A DNA stretch of 64,000 bases from Pseudomonas alloputida (GCF_021283545.2 NZ_CP128540.1:6298501-6362500), one strand, 5' to 3'; shown: positions 9,118 through 19,030, counted from the first letter of the stretch. Numbers and translations are program-made. The notes: generated by a model not told the origin, from the letters alone.

Positions 9118-9845
9118 TGAAAACGCGCTCTAACATGGCGCGCTACGGTGGCAGCCTGGCGATCGTGCTGGGTGTGCACGTGGTCGCCGTGCTGCTGACG
9201 CTCAACTGGTCGGTGCCACAGGCCATCGAGCTGCCCCCGGCAGCGATGATGGTCGAACTGGCACCGTTGCCGGAGCCTGCGCCACCACCACCCCCAAAGG
9301 CAGCTCCGCAGCCACCGGCCCCGGTCGAGGAACCACCGTTGCCGAAGCTGGCAGAAGCGCCCAAGCCCAAGATCGCCATCCCCAAGCCGCCCAAGCCGAA
9401 GGCCAAGCCCCAGCCGCCCAAGCCCGAGAAAAAGCCTGAGCCGCCGAAGGAAGCACCGCCCACCGAGCAAACGGTGGACGCACCGCCCAGCAACTCGCCA
9501 CCGCAGAAGTCCGCGGCACCGGCACCGAGCATTGCGTCCAACAGCAACGCCTTGCCAACCTGGCAGAGCGACCTGCTGCGCCACCTTGCCAAGTACAAGC
9601 GTTACCCGGAAGACGCGCGCCGTCGCGGCCTGCAAGGCATGAACCGCCTACGCTTCGTGGTCGACGCCGAAGGCAAGGTCGTGTCGTACTCCATGGCCGG
9701 TGGCTCAGGCAGTGCCGCACTGGACCGGGCGACCCTGGAAATGATCCGTCGGGCCGGCACGGTACCCAAGCCGCCACCCGAGTTGCTGAACAATGGCACG
9801 ATTGAAGTCGTGGCACCGTTCGTCTACTCACTGGACCGCCGCTAA
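9114..9845 (+). CDS. tonB: Energy-transducing protein TonB
   Basis: 243 residues. One N-terminal membrane anchor (about 12-32), a long Pro/Lys/Glu-rich periplasmic spacer (about 45-125) dominated by PKP and PPKP repeats, and a C-terminal TonB domain (about 150-240, with YPEDARRRGLQGMNRLRF). It transmits proton-motive energy from ExbBD to outer-membrane siderophore and vitamin receptors. It overlaps exbD by 4 bases. The spacer accounts for the skewed composition of this stretch. Confidence 0.96.
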   Translation: MMKTRSNMARYGGSLAIVLGVHVVAVLLTLNWSVPQAIELPPAAMMVELAPLPEPAPPPPPKAAPQPPAPVEEPPLPKLAEAPKPKIAIPKPPKPKAKPQPPKPEKKPEPPKEAPPTEQTVDAPPSNSPPQKSAAPAPSIASNSNALPTWQSDLLRHLAKYKRYPEDARRRGLQGMNRLRFVVDAEGKVVSYSMAGGSGSAALDRATLEMIRRAGTVPKPPPELLNNGTIEVVAPFVYSLDRR

Positions 9846-9939
9846 GACTTTTGCTTCTGTCACAATTCGGCAAGTCTGATAACGTGCGTCTATCGATTGC
9901 AGCCGCTATGCTGGGCCCGCAACTTCATGGACGCACGTT

Positions 9940-10866
9940 ATGACCCTTACAGAATTACGCTACATCGTCACACTCGCCCAGGAACAGCACTTCGGCCATG
10001 CCGCCGAGCGCTGTCACGTGAGCCAACCCACCCTGTCGGTCGGTGTGAAGAAGCTCGAGGACGAGCTTGGCGTTCTGATCTTCGAGCGCAGCAAAAGCGC
10101 AGTACGCCTGACCCCGGTCGGCGAAAACATCGTCGCCCAAGCGCAGAAAGTACTGGAGCAGGCCCAGGGCATTCGCGAGCTGGCCCAGGCCGGCAAGAAT
10201 CAGCTGACCGCTCCGCTCAAGGTCGGCGCCATCTACACCGTCGGCCCCTACCTGTTCCCGCACCTGATCCCGCAGCTGCACCGCGTGGCGCCGCAAATGC
10301 CGCTGTACATCGAAGAAAACTTCACCCACGTACTGCGTGAAAAGCTGCGCAACGGCGAACTGGACGCGGTGATCATCGCCCTGCCGTTCAACGAAGCCGA
10401 CGTGCTGACGCTACCGCTATACGATGAACCGTTCTGCGCCCTGATGCCTGCCGACCACCCATGGACGGCGAAAAAGACCATCGACACCGCCATGCTCAAT
10501 GACAAGAGCCTGTTGCTGCTTGGTGAGGGCCACTGCTTCCGTGACCAGGTACTGGAAGCCTGCCCTACCCTGAACAAGGGGGGTGAAGGCTCAAGGCACA
10601 CCACGGTCGAGTCCAGCTCACTGGAAACCATCCGTCACATGGTGGCTTCCGGCCTTGGCGTATCGATCTTGCCGCTGTCGGCAGTGCACAGCCACCACTA
10701 TGCCCCCGGCGTCATCGAAGTGCGCCCGTTGACGGCACCGGCACCGTTCCGCACGGTAGCCATCGCCTGGCGCGCCAGCTTCCCGCGGCCAAAGGCCATC
10801 GAGATCCTCGCCGATTCGATCCGCCTGTGCTCGGTCGCCAAAAACCCTGCGGAACAACCGGCCTGA
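9940..10866 (+). CDS. oxyR: Hydrogen peroxide-sensing regulator OxyR
   Basis: 308 residues, LysR fold with an N-terminal HTH (LTELRYIVTLAQEQHFGHAA start). The two redox cysteines are present in GHCFRDQVLEAC with the nine-residue spacing of the OxyR disulphide switch (E. coli Cys199/Cys208). It activates peroxide defence genes. It is followed after only 3 bases by recG, so the two are probably cotranscribed, a known Pseudomonas arrangement. Confidence 0.96.
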   Translation: MTLTELRYIVTLAQEQHFGHAAERCHVSQPTLSVGVKKLEDELGVLIFERSKSAVRLTPVGENIVAQAQKVLEQAQGIRELAQAGKNQLTAPLKVGAIYTVGPYLFPHLIPQLHRVAPQMPLYIEENFTHVLREKLRNGELDAVIIALPFNEADVLTLPLYDEPFCALMPADHPWTAKKTIDTAMLNDKSLLLLGEGHCFRDQVLEACPTLNKGGEGSRHTTVESSSLETIRHMVASGLGVSILPLSAVHSHHYAPGVIEVRPLTAPAPFRTVAIAWRASFPRPKAIEILADSIRLCSVAKNPAEQPA

Positions 10867-10869
10867 GTC

Positions 10870-12948
10870 ATGAGTGAGCTGTCGAAGGTCCCGGTCACAG
10901 TACTGAAAGGTGTGGGCGAGGCGATGGCGGAGAAACTCGCCAAGGTCGGCCTGGAAAACCTGCAGGACGTGTTGTTCCACCTGCCCCTGCGCTACCAGGA
11001 CCGCACGCGCGTGGTGCCAATCGGCCAGCTGCGTCCCGGCCAGGATGCGGTTATCGAGGGAGTGGTCAGTGGTGCCGATGTGACCATGGGCAAGCGCCGC
11101 AGCCTGGTGGTGCGCCTGGGCGACGGCAGCGGTGTGCTGACATTGCGCTTCTACCACTTCAGCAACGCGCAGAAAGAGGGCCTGAAGCGGGGCACCCACC
11201 TGCGCTGCTACGGAGAAGCCCGCCCCGGCGCTTCGGGCCTGGAAATCTACCACCCGGAGTACCGTGCGCTGAACGGCAACGAGCCACCACCACCGGTGGA
11301 GCAGACCCTGACGCCAATTTACCCGTCCACCGAAGGCCTTACCCAGCAACGCCTGCGCCTGTTGTGCCAGCAGAGCCTTGCGCTGCTTGGCCCGCGTAGC
11401 CTGCCCGACTGGCTGCCTGACGAACTTGCCCGGGACTACCAGCTGGCACCCCTGGACGAAGCCATCCGCTACCTGCACAACCCGCCGGCCGACGCTGACC
11501 TCGACGAGCTCGCCGAAGGCCAGCACTGGGCTCAACACCGCCTGGCCTTCGAAGAGTTGCTGACCCATCAGCTGTCGCAGCAACGCCTGCGCGAAAGCCT
11601 GCGCAGCCTGCGTGCGCCGGTACTGCCCAGGGCCACGCGCCTGCAGGCGCAATACCTGGCTAACCTGGGCTTCCAGCCGACCGGCGCGCAGCAGCGGGTA
11701 GCCAACGAAATTGCCTACGACCTTAGCCAGCACGAACCGATGATGCGTCTGGTGCAGGGCGACGTGGGTGCCGGCAAGACCGTTGTCGCTGCACTGGCCG
11801 CGTTGCAGGCGCTGGAGGCGGGCTACCAGGTGGCATTGATGGCACCCACCGAGATTCTCGCCGAGCAGCACTACATTACCTTCAAGCGCTGGCTGGAACC
11901 GCTGGGCATCGAAGTCGCCTGGCTAGCCGGTAAACTCAAGGGCAAGGCCCGGGCCGCCTCCCTGGAGCAGATCGCCAACGGCGCACCCATGGTGGTCGGC
12001 ACCCACGCACTGTTCCAGGAAGAGGTAAGGTTCAAGCACCTGGCCCTTGCGATCATCGACGAACAGCACAGGTTCGGCGTGCAGCAACGCCTGGCCCTGC
12101 GCAGGAAGGGCGTGGCCGGCGAGCTGTGCCCGCACCAACTGATCATGACCGCCACGCCTATTCCGCGCACCCTGGCCATGAGCGCCTACGCCGACCTGGA
12201 CACCTCGGTGCTCGACGAATTGCCGCCAGGGCGTACGCCGGTGAACACCGTGCTGGTGGCCGACAGCCGCCGCTTCGAAGTGGTCGAGCGGGTACGCGCC
12301 GCCTGCGCCGAGGGGCGCCAGGCCTATTGGGTATGCACGCTGATCGAAGAGTCCGAAGAACTCACCTGCCAGGCCGCCGAAAGCACCTATGAGGAGCTTG
12401 GCAGTGCGCTGGGTGAACTGAAGGTGGGGTTGATCCATGGGCGCATGAAACCGGCAGAAAAAGCCGAGATCATGGCCGAGTTCAAGGCTGGCAACCTGCA
12501 GCTTCTGGTCGCCACCACGGTCATCGAGGTGGGCGTGGACGTGCCCAACGCCAGCCTGATGATCATCGAGAACCCCGAGCGCCTGGGCCTTGCGCAGTTG
12601 CACCAGCTGCGTGGCAGGGTTGGCCGGGGCAGCGCCGTGAGCCATTGCGTGCTGCTGTACCACCCGCCGCTGTCGCAGATCGGCCGCGAGCGCTTGGGGA
12701 TCATGCGAGAGACCAACGACGGCTTCATCATCGCCGAAAAAGACCTTGAACTGCGTGGCCCGGGCGAGATGCTCGGCACCCGCCAGACCGGTCTGCTGCA
12801 GTTCAAGGTCGCCGACCTGATGCGCGACGCCGACCTGCTGCCGGCCGTGCGCGACGCGGCCCAGGCTCTGGTATCACGCTGGCCGGAACACGTCAGCCCG
12901 CTGCTGGACCGCTGGCTGCGCCACGGCCAACAATATGGCCAAGTGTGA
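10870..12948 (+). CDS. recG: ATP-dependent DNA helicase RecG
   Basis: 692 residues. N-terminal OB-type wedge domain (about 1-150), then SF2 helicase domains with Walker A GDVGAGKT, a DEQH box in IIDEQHRFGVQQR, motif III TATPIPRT and motif VI QLRGRVGR. It remodels stalled replication forks and Holliday junctions. Start ATG at 10870, 3 bases after oxyR. Full length, no sign of damage. Confidence 0.97.
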   Translation: MSELSKVPVTVLKGVGEAMAEKLAKVGLENLQDVLFHLPLRYQDRTRVVPIGQLRPGQDAVIEGVVSGADVTMGKRRSLVVRLGDGSGVLTLRFYHFSNAQKEGLKRGTHLRCYGEARPGASGLEIYHPEYRALNGNEPPPPVEQTLTPIYPSTEGLTQQRLRLLCQQSLALLGPRSLPDWLPDELARDYQLAPLDEAIRYLHNPPADADLDELAEGQHWAQHRLAFEELLTHQLSQQRLRESLRSLRAPVLPRATRLQAQYLANLGFQPTGAQQRVANEIAYDLSQHEPMMRLVQGDVGAGKTVVAALAALQALEAGYQVALMAPTEILAEQHYITFKRWLEPLGIEVAWLAGKLKGKARAASLEQIANGAPMVVGTHALFQEEVRFKHLALAIIDEQHRFGVQQRLALRRKGVAGELCPHQLIMTATPIPRTLAMSAYADLDTSVLDELPPGRTPVNTVLVADSRRFEVVERVRAACAEGRQAYWVCTLIEESEELTCQAAESTYEELGSALGELKVGLIHGRMKPAEKAEIMAEFKAGNLQLLVATTVIEVGVDVPNASLMIIENPERLGLAQLHQLRGRVGRGSAVSHCVLLYHPPLSQIGRERLGIMRETNDGFIIAEKDLELRGPGEMLGTRQTGLLQFKVADLMRDADLLPAVRDAAQALVSRWPEHVSPLLDRWLRHGQQYGQV

Positions 12949-13026
12949 CGCTAGTCCCAGAATGGATCCAGATTTGCTCGCAGGCTGGTTATACTTCGCG
13001 TTTAAAAGATACAGTGGATACGGACC

Positions 13027-14430
13027 ATGACTGAAGTTGCCCTGGACACCGCAACCCCACACGCCCCCTCCGTCATCAGGCTGCTGCTCGACAAACTCGG
13101 CGTGCCCTACCGCCAGGTGGTCGAACACTCGCACCTGCCTGCGGCTTCGCGGGTGCAGGCTGTCCTTCTCGACGACGAGGTCGGCGCCCTCATGGTGCTG
13201 TTCCCGCAGAGCCACCTGCTGGACCTCAACCGGCTGGCCGAGCTGACCGGGCGCAAGCTGACCGCCGTGTCGGTGCCGCGCCTGAAGCAGATGCTCGACA
13301 AGCACCACCTCAAGGCCCTGCCGGGCATCCCGGCGCTGACCAGCTCGCCATGTCAGTACGAAAAGAGCCTGCTCGACGCTGAAACTGTCTTTATCCAGTC
13401 AGGCGAAGCCGGCCTGTTGCTGGAAATCGAACGCGCACACTTCAAGCGCATGCTGGCCAAGGCCAGCGCCAGCAGCTTCGGCCAGCAAGTTGAAGCCATC
13501 AGCCCCAATCTCGACCGCCCCGATGACGACACCCGGGAAATCACCGATGCGGTCCAGGCCTTCACTGCCCGACGCATTCAGAAACGCCTGGAAGAAACCA
13601 TCGAAATTCCACCGCTCGCCGACACCGCGCAGAAGATCATCAAGCTGCGGGTAGATCCCAACGCCAGCATCGACGACATCACCGGCGTGGTCGAAACCGA
13701 CCCGGCGCTGGCGGCACAGGTGGTGAGCTGGGCTGCATCGCCCTACTACGGTTCGCCAGGCAAGATCCGCTCGGTGGAAGACGCCATCGTGCGTGTGCTG
13801 GGTTTCGACCTGGTGATCAACCTGGCCCTGGGCCTGGCGCTGGGCAAGACCTTGAGCCTACCCAAAGACCAACCGCAGCAGGCCACGCCCTACTGGCAAC
13901 AATCGATCTACACCGCCGCGATCATCGAAGGCCTCACCCGCGCCATGCCTCGTGCAGAACGCCCCGAGGCCGGGCTGACCTACCTGGCCGGGCTACTGCA
14001 CAACTTCGGCTACCTGCTGCTGGCGCACGTGTTCCCGCCGCACTTCTCGCTGATTTGCCGCCACCTTGAGGTCAACCCGCATTTGAACCACACCTATGTG
14101 GAGCAACACTTGCTGGGCATCAGCCGCGAACAGATCGGTGCCTGGCTGATGAAGCTGTGGGACATGCCAGAAGAGCTGTCGACTGCCTTGCGCTTCCAGC
14201 ACGATCCGGCCTACGACGGCGAATATTTCGCGTTCCCCAACTTGGTGTGCCTGGCCACCCGCCTGCTGCGCTCGCGAGGTATAGGCTCAGGGCCGCAGGA
14301 AGAGATACCTGACGAACTGCTGGAACGCCTGAGCATTACCCGGGACAAGGCCGAGGATGTGGTGAACAAGGTGCTCGAGGCCGAGAACCTGTTGCGTGAG
14401 CTGGCTTCGCAGTTCCATGCACCGCATTAA
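13027..14430 (+). CDS. YbaK/aminoacyl-tRNA deacylase-like domain fused to HDOD domain
   Basis: 467 residues with two modules. Residues about 10-155 resemble the YbaK/EbsC fold that hydrolyses misacylated tRNA (LLLDKLGVPYRQVVEHSH and the LTGRKLTAVS region). Residues about 190-400 form an HDOD domain (EIPPLADTAQKIIKLR, then LAGLLHNFGYLLLAHVFPPH), a regulatory relative of HD phosphohydrolases that usually lacks catalysis. The combination suggests a signalling protein whose deacylase-like module has become a sensor. It lies 78 bases after recG, with no obvious regulatory site. Function not known to me. Confidence 0.8.
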   Translation: MTEVALDTATPHAPSVIRLLLDKLGVPYRQVVEHSHLPAASRVQAVLLDDEVGALMVLFPQSHLLDLNRLAELTGRKLTAVSVPRLKQMLDKHHLKALPGIPALTSSPCQYEKSLLDAETVFIQSGEAGLLLEIERAHFKRMLAKASASSFGQQVEAISPNLDRPDDDTREITDAVQAFTARRIQKRLEETIEIPPLADTAQKIIKLRVDPNASIDDITGVVETDPALAAQVVSWAASPYYGSPGKIRSVEDAIVRVLGFDLVINLALGLALGKTLSLPKDQPQQATPYWQQSIYTAAIIEGLTRAMPRAERPEAGLTYLAGLLHNFGYLLLAHVFPPHFSLICRHLEVNPHLNHTYVEQHLLGISREQIGAWLMKLWDMPEELSTALRFQHDPAYDGEYFAFPNLVCLATRLLRSRGIGSGPQEEIPDELLERLSITRDKAEDVVNKVLEAENLLRELASQFHAPH

Positions 14431-14495
14431 GCATTAACACATAGCCTGCGGGAGCAACTGTCTTGCTCAATTTCTAACAGCTGGCGCGATTTTGG

Positions 14496-14584
14496 ACTGT
14501 GGGAGCGGGCTTGCCCGCGAACACCGGCGAAGCCGGTGCCATGCACCGCGTCGCTTGTTTCGCGGGCACGCCCGCTCCCACAGG
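14496..14584. repeat. REP element pair
   Basis: Two inverted REP arms (GGGAGCGGGCTTGCCCGCG and CGCGGGCACGCCCGCTCCC) with an ACCGGCGAAGCCGGT palindrome between them, in the gap between convergent genes. Confidence 0.88.
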
Positions 14585-14610
14585 TAAAGCGTCATCATCC
14601 CCGTCGGGCT

Positions 14611-14985
14611 TCAGCCTTTCTTCTTTGGTTTCAGGTATTTCATCAACCCCTGGAACCACATCACCAGCGCCGGGTTGCCCTTGATCTGGATGTGCTTGTC
14701 CTGAATCCCTTGCATGAACGCCAGCTGCTTGTTACCCGCCTGCATGGTGGCGAAGCCATAGGCGGCGTCCTTGAAGGCAATGGCGAATGCCGGCTGTGGG
14801 TGCGCGCCGCCCTTGCTGCTGATGCGCTCGTTGTTGACGATGAAGTGCCGGGCGACCTTGCCGTCCAGGGTCTGCATCTGGAACACCAGGTCCTTGCCCT
14901 TGAGCTGCTGCTGGAATGCGGGGTTATTACGGCTGGCCCTGGCCATCAACAGCCCCATGGCCCAGAGAAGAAAGCGGAACTTCAT
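14611..14985 (-). CDS. SCP2-like sterol-carrier-domain hypothetical protein
   Basis: About 124 residues starting at ATG 14985, which has GAGGCG six bases upstream. The body (KDLVFQMQTLDGKVARHF, then AIAFKDAAYGFATMQAG) resembles the SCP2 lipid-binding fold. An N-terminal hydrophobic segment (residues 3-16) may be a weak membrane anchor. The C-terminus is basic (KPKKKG). In some Pseudomonas annotations similar proteins are labelled helicase, which the sequence does not support. Convergent with the HDOD gene. Confidence 0.6.
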   Translation of the reverse strand: MKFRFLLWAMGLLMARASRNNPAFQQQLKGKDLVFQMQTLDGKVARHFIVNNERISSKGGAHPQPAFAIAFKDAAYGFATMQAGNKQLAFMQGIQDKHIQIKGNPALVMWFQGLMKYLKPKKKG

Positions 14986-15082
14986 CAACGCGCCTCGAAT
15001 GAAAAGTGACTAAGGCGCGCAGTTTATCCTTTTCCAGAACTATTTATGCAAGTTCGAAACATTTTGCCTGCAGAAAGCACAA

Positions 15083-15102
15083 CGGGCGCCTTGGGGCGCC
15101 CG
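15083..15102 (-). terminator. Hairpin after the HU gene
   Basis: Stem GGGCGCC/GGCGCCC with a short loop about 32 bases beyond the HU stop codon on the minus strand. The T tract is weak. Confidence 0.55.
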
Positions 15103-15133
15103 CTTGGCCGACACTGGGGTTGTCAGAGAGCGA

Positions 15134-15433
15134 TCACTTGCCTTTCTTGGCTGGCTTGGCGGGGGCGTTAACGCTGTCACGCAGGTTCTTGCCAGGCTTG
15201 AAGGCCACGGTATTGCTGGCCTTGATCTTGACCGGTTCCCCAGTTTGCGGGTTCTTGCCGGTACGCGCACCGCGATGACGTTTTTCGAAGGTGCCGAAAC
15301 CGACCAGGGTCACGGTGTCCTTGTCCAGGGCACCGGTGATGCTGTCGAGAATCGCGTTCAAAACCTGATTGGCCTTTTCCTTGGTCAGATCAGCCTTATC
15401 GGCGATGACGGCGGCGAGTTCTGGTTTGCGCAT
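15134..15433 (-). CDS. hupA: HU family nucleoid-associated DNA-binding protein
   Basis: 99 residues. MRKPELAAVIADKADLTK start, central GFGTFEKRHRGARTGKNPQTG beta-arm signature and a Lys/Ala/Pro-rich tail (PAKPAKKGK). The dimer bends and constrains DNA. Pseudomonads carry several HU paralogs; the symbol follows the common naming of this locus and is less certain than the family. Monocistronic, with a terminator-like hairpin downstream. Confidence 0.9.
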   Translation of the reverse strand: MRKPELAAVIADKADLTKEKANQVLNAILDSITGALDKDTVTLVGFGTFEKRHRGARTGKNPQTGEPVKIKASNTVAFKPGKNLRDSVNAPAKPAKKGK

Positions 15434-15620
15434 AGTGAAGCCTCTTTGACGGAATTCTTGTTGTTATGCCGTGCTGCCTCTGGGAGCAGCGCTCAAGGCA
15501 CCGCAGGCTCTAATCTGCGGCAGACGGGAGTGAGAATGGCACGAGCTCAGGGGCCGCGCCAGTATCTGGGCGGCCATTGTGCAGGCAACAACAGGATAAA
15601 TCCGACAGAACGCGCGCTAT

Positions 15621-16769
15621 TTACGCCATAACCGGTGGCAACTGACGATTCAGCGCCAGCTTCTCCATCACCGCCGCTCCGGTCAGGGCGTAGCCCAGCA
15701 GCTTGCCGTCGGCATCAAGGCAGAGCACCTTGAGGTCACTGCCCTGCCCCTCTACCTGCCAGATGCCTTCGCAGCCCTGTGGCGCTGGCGAAACCACCAC
15801 CGGACAGGCCGGGGTTTTCACGGTGATAGGCATAGGCCCGTAGGAAACTGCCGTCGGCTTCCCGGCCAGGGTTTGCGCCAGCGCCCGGGCACAGCTCATC
15901 AGCGGCATCACGTACAGCAGGTTGATGCCATCGACTTCGGCACAGTCGCCAAGGGCAAAGATGTTGGCGTGTGAAGTACGTAGCTCGCGGTCTACGCTTA
16001 CGCCACGGTTGGTCTGCAGGCCGGCCGCGGCAGCCAGGTCGGTACGTGGGCGCAGGCCGATGGCCGAAACCACCAGGTCGCAGGCGATCACGCTGCCGTC
16101 CGACAAGTGCGCCTCCAGGCCTTGAGTCACCTGCTGAAGACGGGTCAGCACCGGCCCCAGGTGGAAGCGTACACCCAGGCCCTCCAGCCCACCCTGCACA
16201 GCCGCCGCAGCGGCCGGGTGCAGCAGGGTCGGCATGATCTGTTCACACGGCGCCACAACGTCGACCTTGAAGCCGCCCAGGCTCATGTCGTTTGCGAATT
16301 CGCAGCCGATCAGGCCGGCACCGAGGATCAGTACACGCTGCTTGCCAGCGGCGGCAGCACGGAAGCGTGCGTAGTCTTCCAGGTCGTTGATCGGGAATAC
16401 CAGATGGCCGCCGTCACCCTCGATCGGCACCTGCACGGTCTGCGCCCCCCAGGCCAGCACCAGGTCGCGGTATTCCACGGCCTCTTCGCCGATCCACAGC
16501 CGCTTGTGGCCCGGGTCGATGCCGCTGATACGGGTATGGGTACGGATCTCGGCGTTCAATTGCTCGGCCATGGCGCCCGCCTCGGCCATGCACAGGCCGT
16601 CGGCGTCCTTCTGCTTGGCAAAGCCCATGGAAAGCATCGGCTTGGAGTACGAACGACCATCGTCGGCGGTGATCAGCAACAGCGGCGTCTGCGCATCGAG
16701 CTTGCGAAATTCACGGGCCAGGTTGTAGCCCGCAAGGCCGGTACCGATGATTACCACAGGGGACGTCAT
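15621..16769 (-). CDS. rubB: Rubredoxin-NAD(+) reductase
   Basis: 382 residues, FAD/NAD-linked reductase fold: N-terminal FAD-binding [20 protein letters not shown]-binding [16 protein letters not shown] near residue 150, and the C-terminal FAD motif [13 protein letters not shown]. It passes electrons from NADH to rubredoxin. It lies 16 bases downstream of the rubredoxin gene in the same operon. The role in vivo (oxidative stress, alkane or desaturase support) cannot be told from the sequence. Confidence 0.93.
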   Translation of the reverse strand: MTSPVVIIGTGLAGYNLAREFRKLDAQTPLLLITADDGRSYSKPMLSMGFAKQKDADGLCMAEAGAMAEQLNAEIRTHTRISGIDPGHKRLWIGEEAVEYRDLVLAWGAQTVQVPIEGDGGHLVFPINDLEDYARFRAAAAGKQRVLILGAGLIGCEFANDMSLGGFKVDVVAPCEQIMPTLLHPAAAAAVQGGLEGLGVRFHLGPVLTRLQQVTQGLEAHLSDGSVIACDLVVSAIGLRPRTDLAAAAGLQTNRGVSVDRELRTSHANIFALGDCAEVDGINLLYVMPLMSCARALAQTLAGKPTAVSYGPMPITVKTPACPVVVSPAPQGCEGIWQVEGQGSDLKVLCLDADGKLLGYALTGAAVMEKLALNRQLPPVMA

Positions 16770-16785
16770 GTCGTGCTTTCCTCGA

Positions 16786-16953
16786 TTAACCGATGGAGAT
16801 CATTTCAAAGTCGCTTTTGCCGACACCGCAGTCGGGGCACAGCCAGTCTTCAGGCACATCCTCCCAACGGGTGCCGGGGGCGATGCCGTCGTCGGGCCAG
16901 CCTTCGGCTTCGTCGTAGATCAGGCCACAGACAATACATTGCCACTTTTTCAT
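16786..16953 (-). CDS. rubA: Rubredoxin
   Basis: 55 residues, too short to be prominent in ORF lists but complete. Two CxxC knuckles, CIVC (residues 6-9) and CPDC (39-42), bind one iron; the connecting [18 protein letters not shown] is the classic rubredoxin loop. ATG at 16953, TAA at 16786. It is a small cytoplasmic one-electron carrier and the partner of the reductase encoded 16 bases downstream. Divergent from ubiC across a REP-bearing gap. Confidence 0.95.
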   Translation of the reverse strand: MKKWQCIVCGLIYDEAEGWPDDGIAPGTRWEDVPEDWLCPDCGVGKSDFEMISIG

Positions 16954-16999
16954 CAGGTCTATTTCCTCGGTTCAGGCTGGGGCTTGTGTTGCTGCTGAT

Positions 17000-17067
17000 G
17001 GCCTCTTCGCGGGCAAGCCGCTCCTACAGTGACCGCGCAGGCCTGGCGGGCTTGCCCGCGCACAGGG
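17000..17067. repeat. REP elements (one arm degenerate)
   Basis: A GCCTCTTCGCGGGCAAG arm and a facing GGCGGGCTTGCCCGCG arm lie between the divergent rubredoxin and ubiC genes. Confidence 0.75.
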
Positions 17068-17177
17068 CCAGCGCGCAATGCGTGGGGGCTTTGTAGCGGC
17101 CCTGCCGCCAGTATGCAAGCAGTTGGGGCAATCATGCTAAGCTCGCCGCCTCTCTGGCTGTAACAAAGCATACCGAC

Positions 17178-17735
17178 GTGTCGTACGAATCCCCGCAAGC
17201 AGCCGCTGTCGCGTGGCTGCCGTATTCACAGCTGGCGACCGACATCGACCAGCCCACCCTTGACTGGCTGTTCGACGAGGGCTCGCTGACCCGCCGCCTG
17301 ACCCGTCTGTCCATTGATCACTTTTCCGTCACCCCGTTGTTCGAGGGCTGGCAGCCGCTGCGCGATGACGAATGCCAGGCGCTGGGCATCGCTGCCGGCG
17401 CCGAAGGCTGGGTGCGCGAAGTGTATCTGCGCGGCCATGGCCAACCTTGGGTATTCGCCCGCAGCGTGGCCAGCCGCAGCGCCCTGGAACGTGGTGGCCT
17501 GGACCTGGAAACCTTGGGCAGCCGCTCGCTGGGCGAGCTGCTGTTCTGCGACCAGGCGTTCATCCGTCATCCACTCGAAGTGTGCACTTATCCACAGGCC
17601 TGGCTGCCGTCCGAAGCTGCACATGCGGCGCTTTGGGGCCGCCGCTCGCGCTTCGAGCGCAACGGCCTGGACCTGCTGGTGGCAGAAGTGTTCCTGCCGG
17701 CATTGTGGCAAGCGGCCAAGGAGGAAAACCGCTGA
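17178..17735 (+). CDS. ubiC: Chorismate lyase
   Basis: 185 residues. Converts chorismate to 4-hydroxybenzoate and pyruvate, the first committed step of ubiquinone synthesis. [12 protein letters not shown] near residue 30, [19 protein letters not shown] in the middle and LGELLF near residue 120 match UbiC. Translation starts with GTG at 17178. The stop codon overlaps the ubiA start (TGATG), so the pair is translationally coupled. An exact DnaA-box 9-mer lies inside the gene at 17588. Confidence 0.95.
   Translation: MSYESPQAAAVAWLPYSQLATDIDQPTLDWLFDEGSLTRRLTRLSIDHFSVTPLFEGWQPLRDDECQALGIAAGAEGWVREVYLRGHGQPWVFARSVASRSALERGGLDLETLGSRSLGELLFCDQAFIRHPLEVCTYPQAWLPSEAAHAALWGRRSRFERNGLDLLVAEVFLPALWQAAKEENR
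17588..17596 (+). other. Isolated exact DnaA-box 9-mer inside ubiC
   Basis: TTATCCACA on the plus strand, read in frame as part of T-Y-P-Q. No further close copies nearby, so probably chance here, but it belongs to the set discussed in the findings. Confidence 0.45.
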
Positions 17736-18625
17736 TGTACCTGCAACTGCTCAAGTCGCTCAACCGCCTGCACCCACGGGCCTGGGACTTCGTCCAGCTC
17801 AGCCGCATGGACCGGCCGATAGGCATCTACCTGCTGTTGTGGCCGACCCTGTCGGCAGTGTGGATTGCCGGCAATGGGTCACCCACCCTGGCCAATGTGC
17901 TCATCTTCGGCCTTGGTGTGGTGCTGATGCGCGCGGCCGGCTGCTGCATCAACGACTTTGCCGACCGCAAGGTTGACGGCCACGTCAAGCGCACAGCAGA
18001 CCGCCCCTTGGCCAGCGGCCGGGTGCGGCCACGCGAGGCGCTGACACTGTTCGCGATTCTGGTCGGGGTGAGTTTCCTGCTGGTGCTGTGCACCAACAGC
18101 CGCACTGTCTGGCTGTCGTTCGGGGCGGTGGCCTTGGCGTTCTGCTACCCGTTCATGAAGCGCTACACCTACTACCCGCAGGTGGTGCTGGGGGCGGCGT
18201 ATTCGTGGGGCATTCCCATGGCTTTCACAGCCGCTGGCGGTGAACTGCCGGCCGGCGCCTGGCTGCTGTATATCGCCAACCTGCTGTGGACGGTAGGCTA
18301 CGACACCTACTACGCCATGGTCGACCGCGATGACGACCTGAAGATTGGCGTGAAATCCACCGCGATCCTGTTCGGCGACGCTGATCGCAGCATCATCCTG
18401 ACCCTGCAGCTGCTGTCGCTGGGCTGCCTGTTGCTGGCCGGTAGCCGCTTCGACCTGGGTGGCTGGTTCCACCTTGGGTTGCTGGGTGCGGCGGCGTGCT
18501 TTGCCTGGGAATACTGGTCAACGCGCAAGCTGGACCGGGAATCGTGCTTCAAGGCATTTCTGCACAACCACTGGGCGGGGATGCTGGTGTTTATCGGAGT
18601 TGTGCTGGATTACGCGTTGCGCTGA
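17735..18625 (+). CDS. ubiA: 4-hydroxybenzoate octaprenyltransferase
   Basis: 296 residues, polytopic membrane enzyme that prenylates 4-hydroxybenzoate in ubiquinone synthesis. Both Asp-rich motifs are present: [15 protein letters not shown] (about 75-90) and [16 protein letters not shown] (about 190-205), with about eight hydrophobic segments between and after. ATG at 17735 overlaps the ubiC stop by one base. Confidence 0.96.
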   Translation: MYLQLLKSLNRLHPRAWDFVQLSRMDRPIGIYLLLWPTLSAVWIAGNGSPTLANVLIFGLGVVLMRAAGCCINDFADRKVDGHVKRTADRPLASGRVRPREALTLFAILVGVSFLLVLCTNSRTVWLSFGAVALAFCYPFMKRYTYYPQVVLGAAYSWGIPMAFTAAGGELPAGAWLLYIANLLWTVGYDTYYAMVDRDDDLKIGVKSTAILFGDADRSIILTLQLLSLGCLLLAGSRFDLGGWFHLGLLGAAACFAWEYWSTRKLDRESCFKAFLHNHWAGMLVFIGVVLDYALR

Positions 18626-18632
18626 GTAGTTT

Positions 18633-18651
18633 GGGGCCGCAGAGCGGCCCC
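18633..18651. terminator. Hairpin between convergent ubiA and downstream gene
   Basis: GGGGCCGC/GCGGCCCC stem with AGA loop, 8 bases after the ubiA stop. No T tract on either side, so a weak call as a bidirectional terminator. Confidence 0.45.
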
Positions 18652-18658
18652 GGCTATC

Positions 18659-19030
18659 TCATGGCTTGGCAACGTGCCAGACGTCTTTCATGCCGTCACC
18701 GGTCATGTCACCGGCCTTCTTGTCCTTGATGAAGGTATACAGCGGCTTGCCGTCGTAAGCCCACTGCATCGAACCGTCGTCACGCGTTACATGGGTCCAT
18801 TTATCCTTCGGTGCTTCGTCTTCTTTCTTGACCATCAACGGTGGCCAGTTCTTGGCGCACTCGCCATTGCACATCGACTTGCCACCCGCATCCTTGTCAA
18901 AGGTGTACAGGGTCATGCCGGCATGATCGACCCACATGCCATCCTTCTCCATGGCATGGTGGGCCAACGCCACCCCCGGCAGCGCCAACGCAGTGAAAAG
19001 GGCCATCCAGCTCAGCGTATGTCGTGTCAT
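18659..19030 (-). CDS. Secreted COG4315-type repeat protein (predicted periplasmic)
   Basis: About 123 residues from ATG 19030 (GGTGA five bases upstream). A signal peptide (residues 1-23, ending ALA) precedes two copies of a short module: MTLYTFDKDAGGKSMC and KPLYTFIKDKKAGDMTG. This YTFxxD repeat family is found in exported lipoproteins of unclear function. The two cysteines of the first repeat may form a disulphide. Convergent with ubiA and divergent from phoB, with the Pho box between. Confidence 0.75.
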   Translation of the reverse strand: MTRHTLSWMALFTALALPGVALAHHAMEKDGMWVDHAGMTLYTFDKDAGGKSMCNGECAKNWPPLMVKKEDEAPKDKWTHVTRDDGSMQWAYDGKPLYTFIKDKKAGDMTGDGMKDVWHVAKP

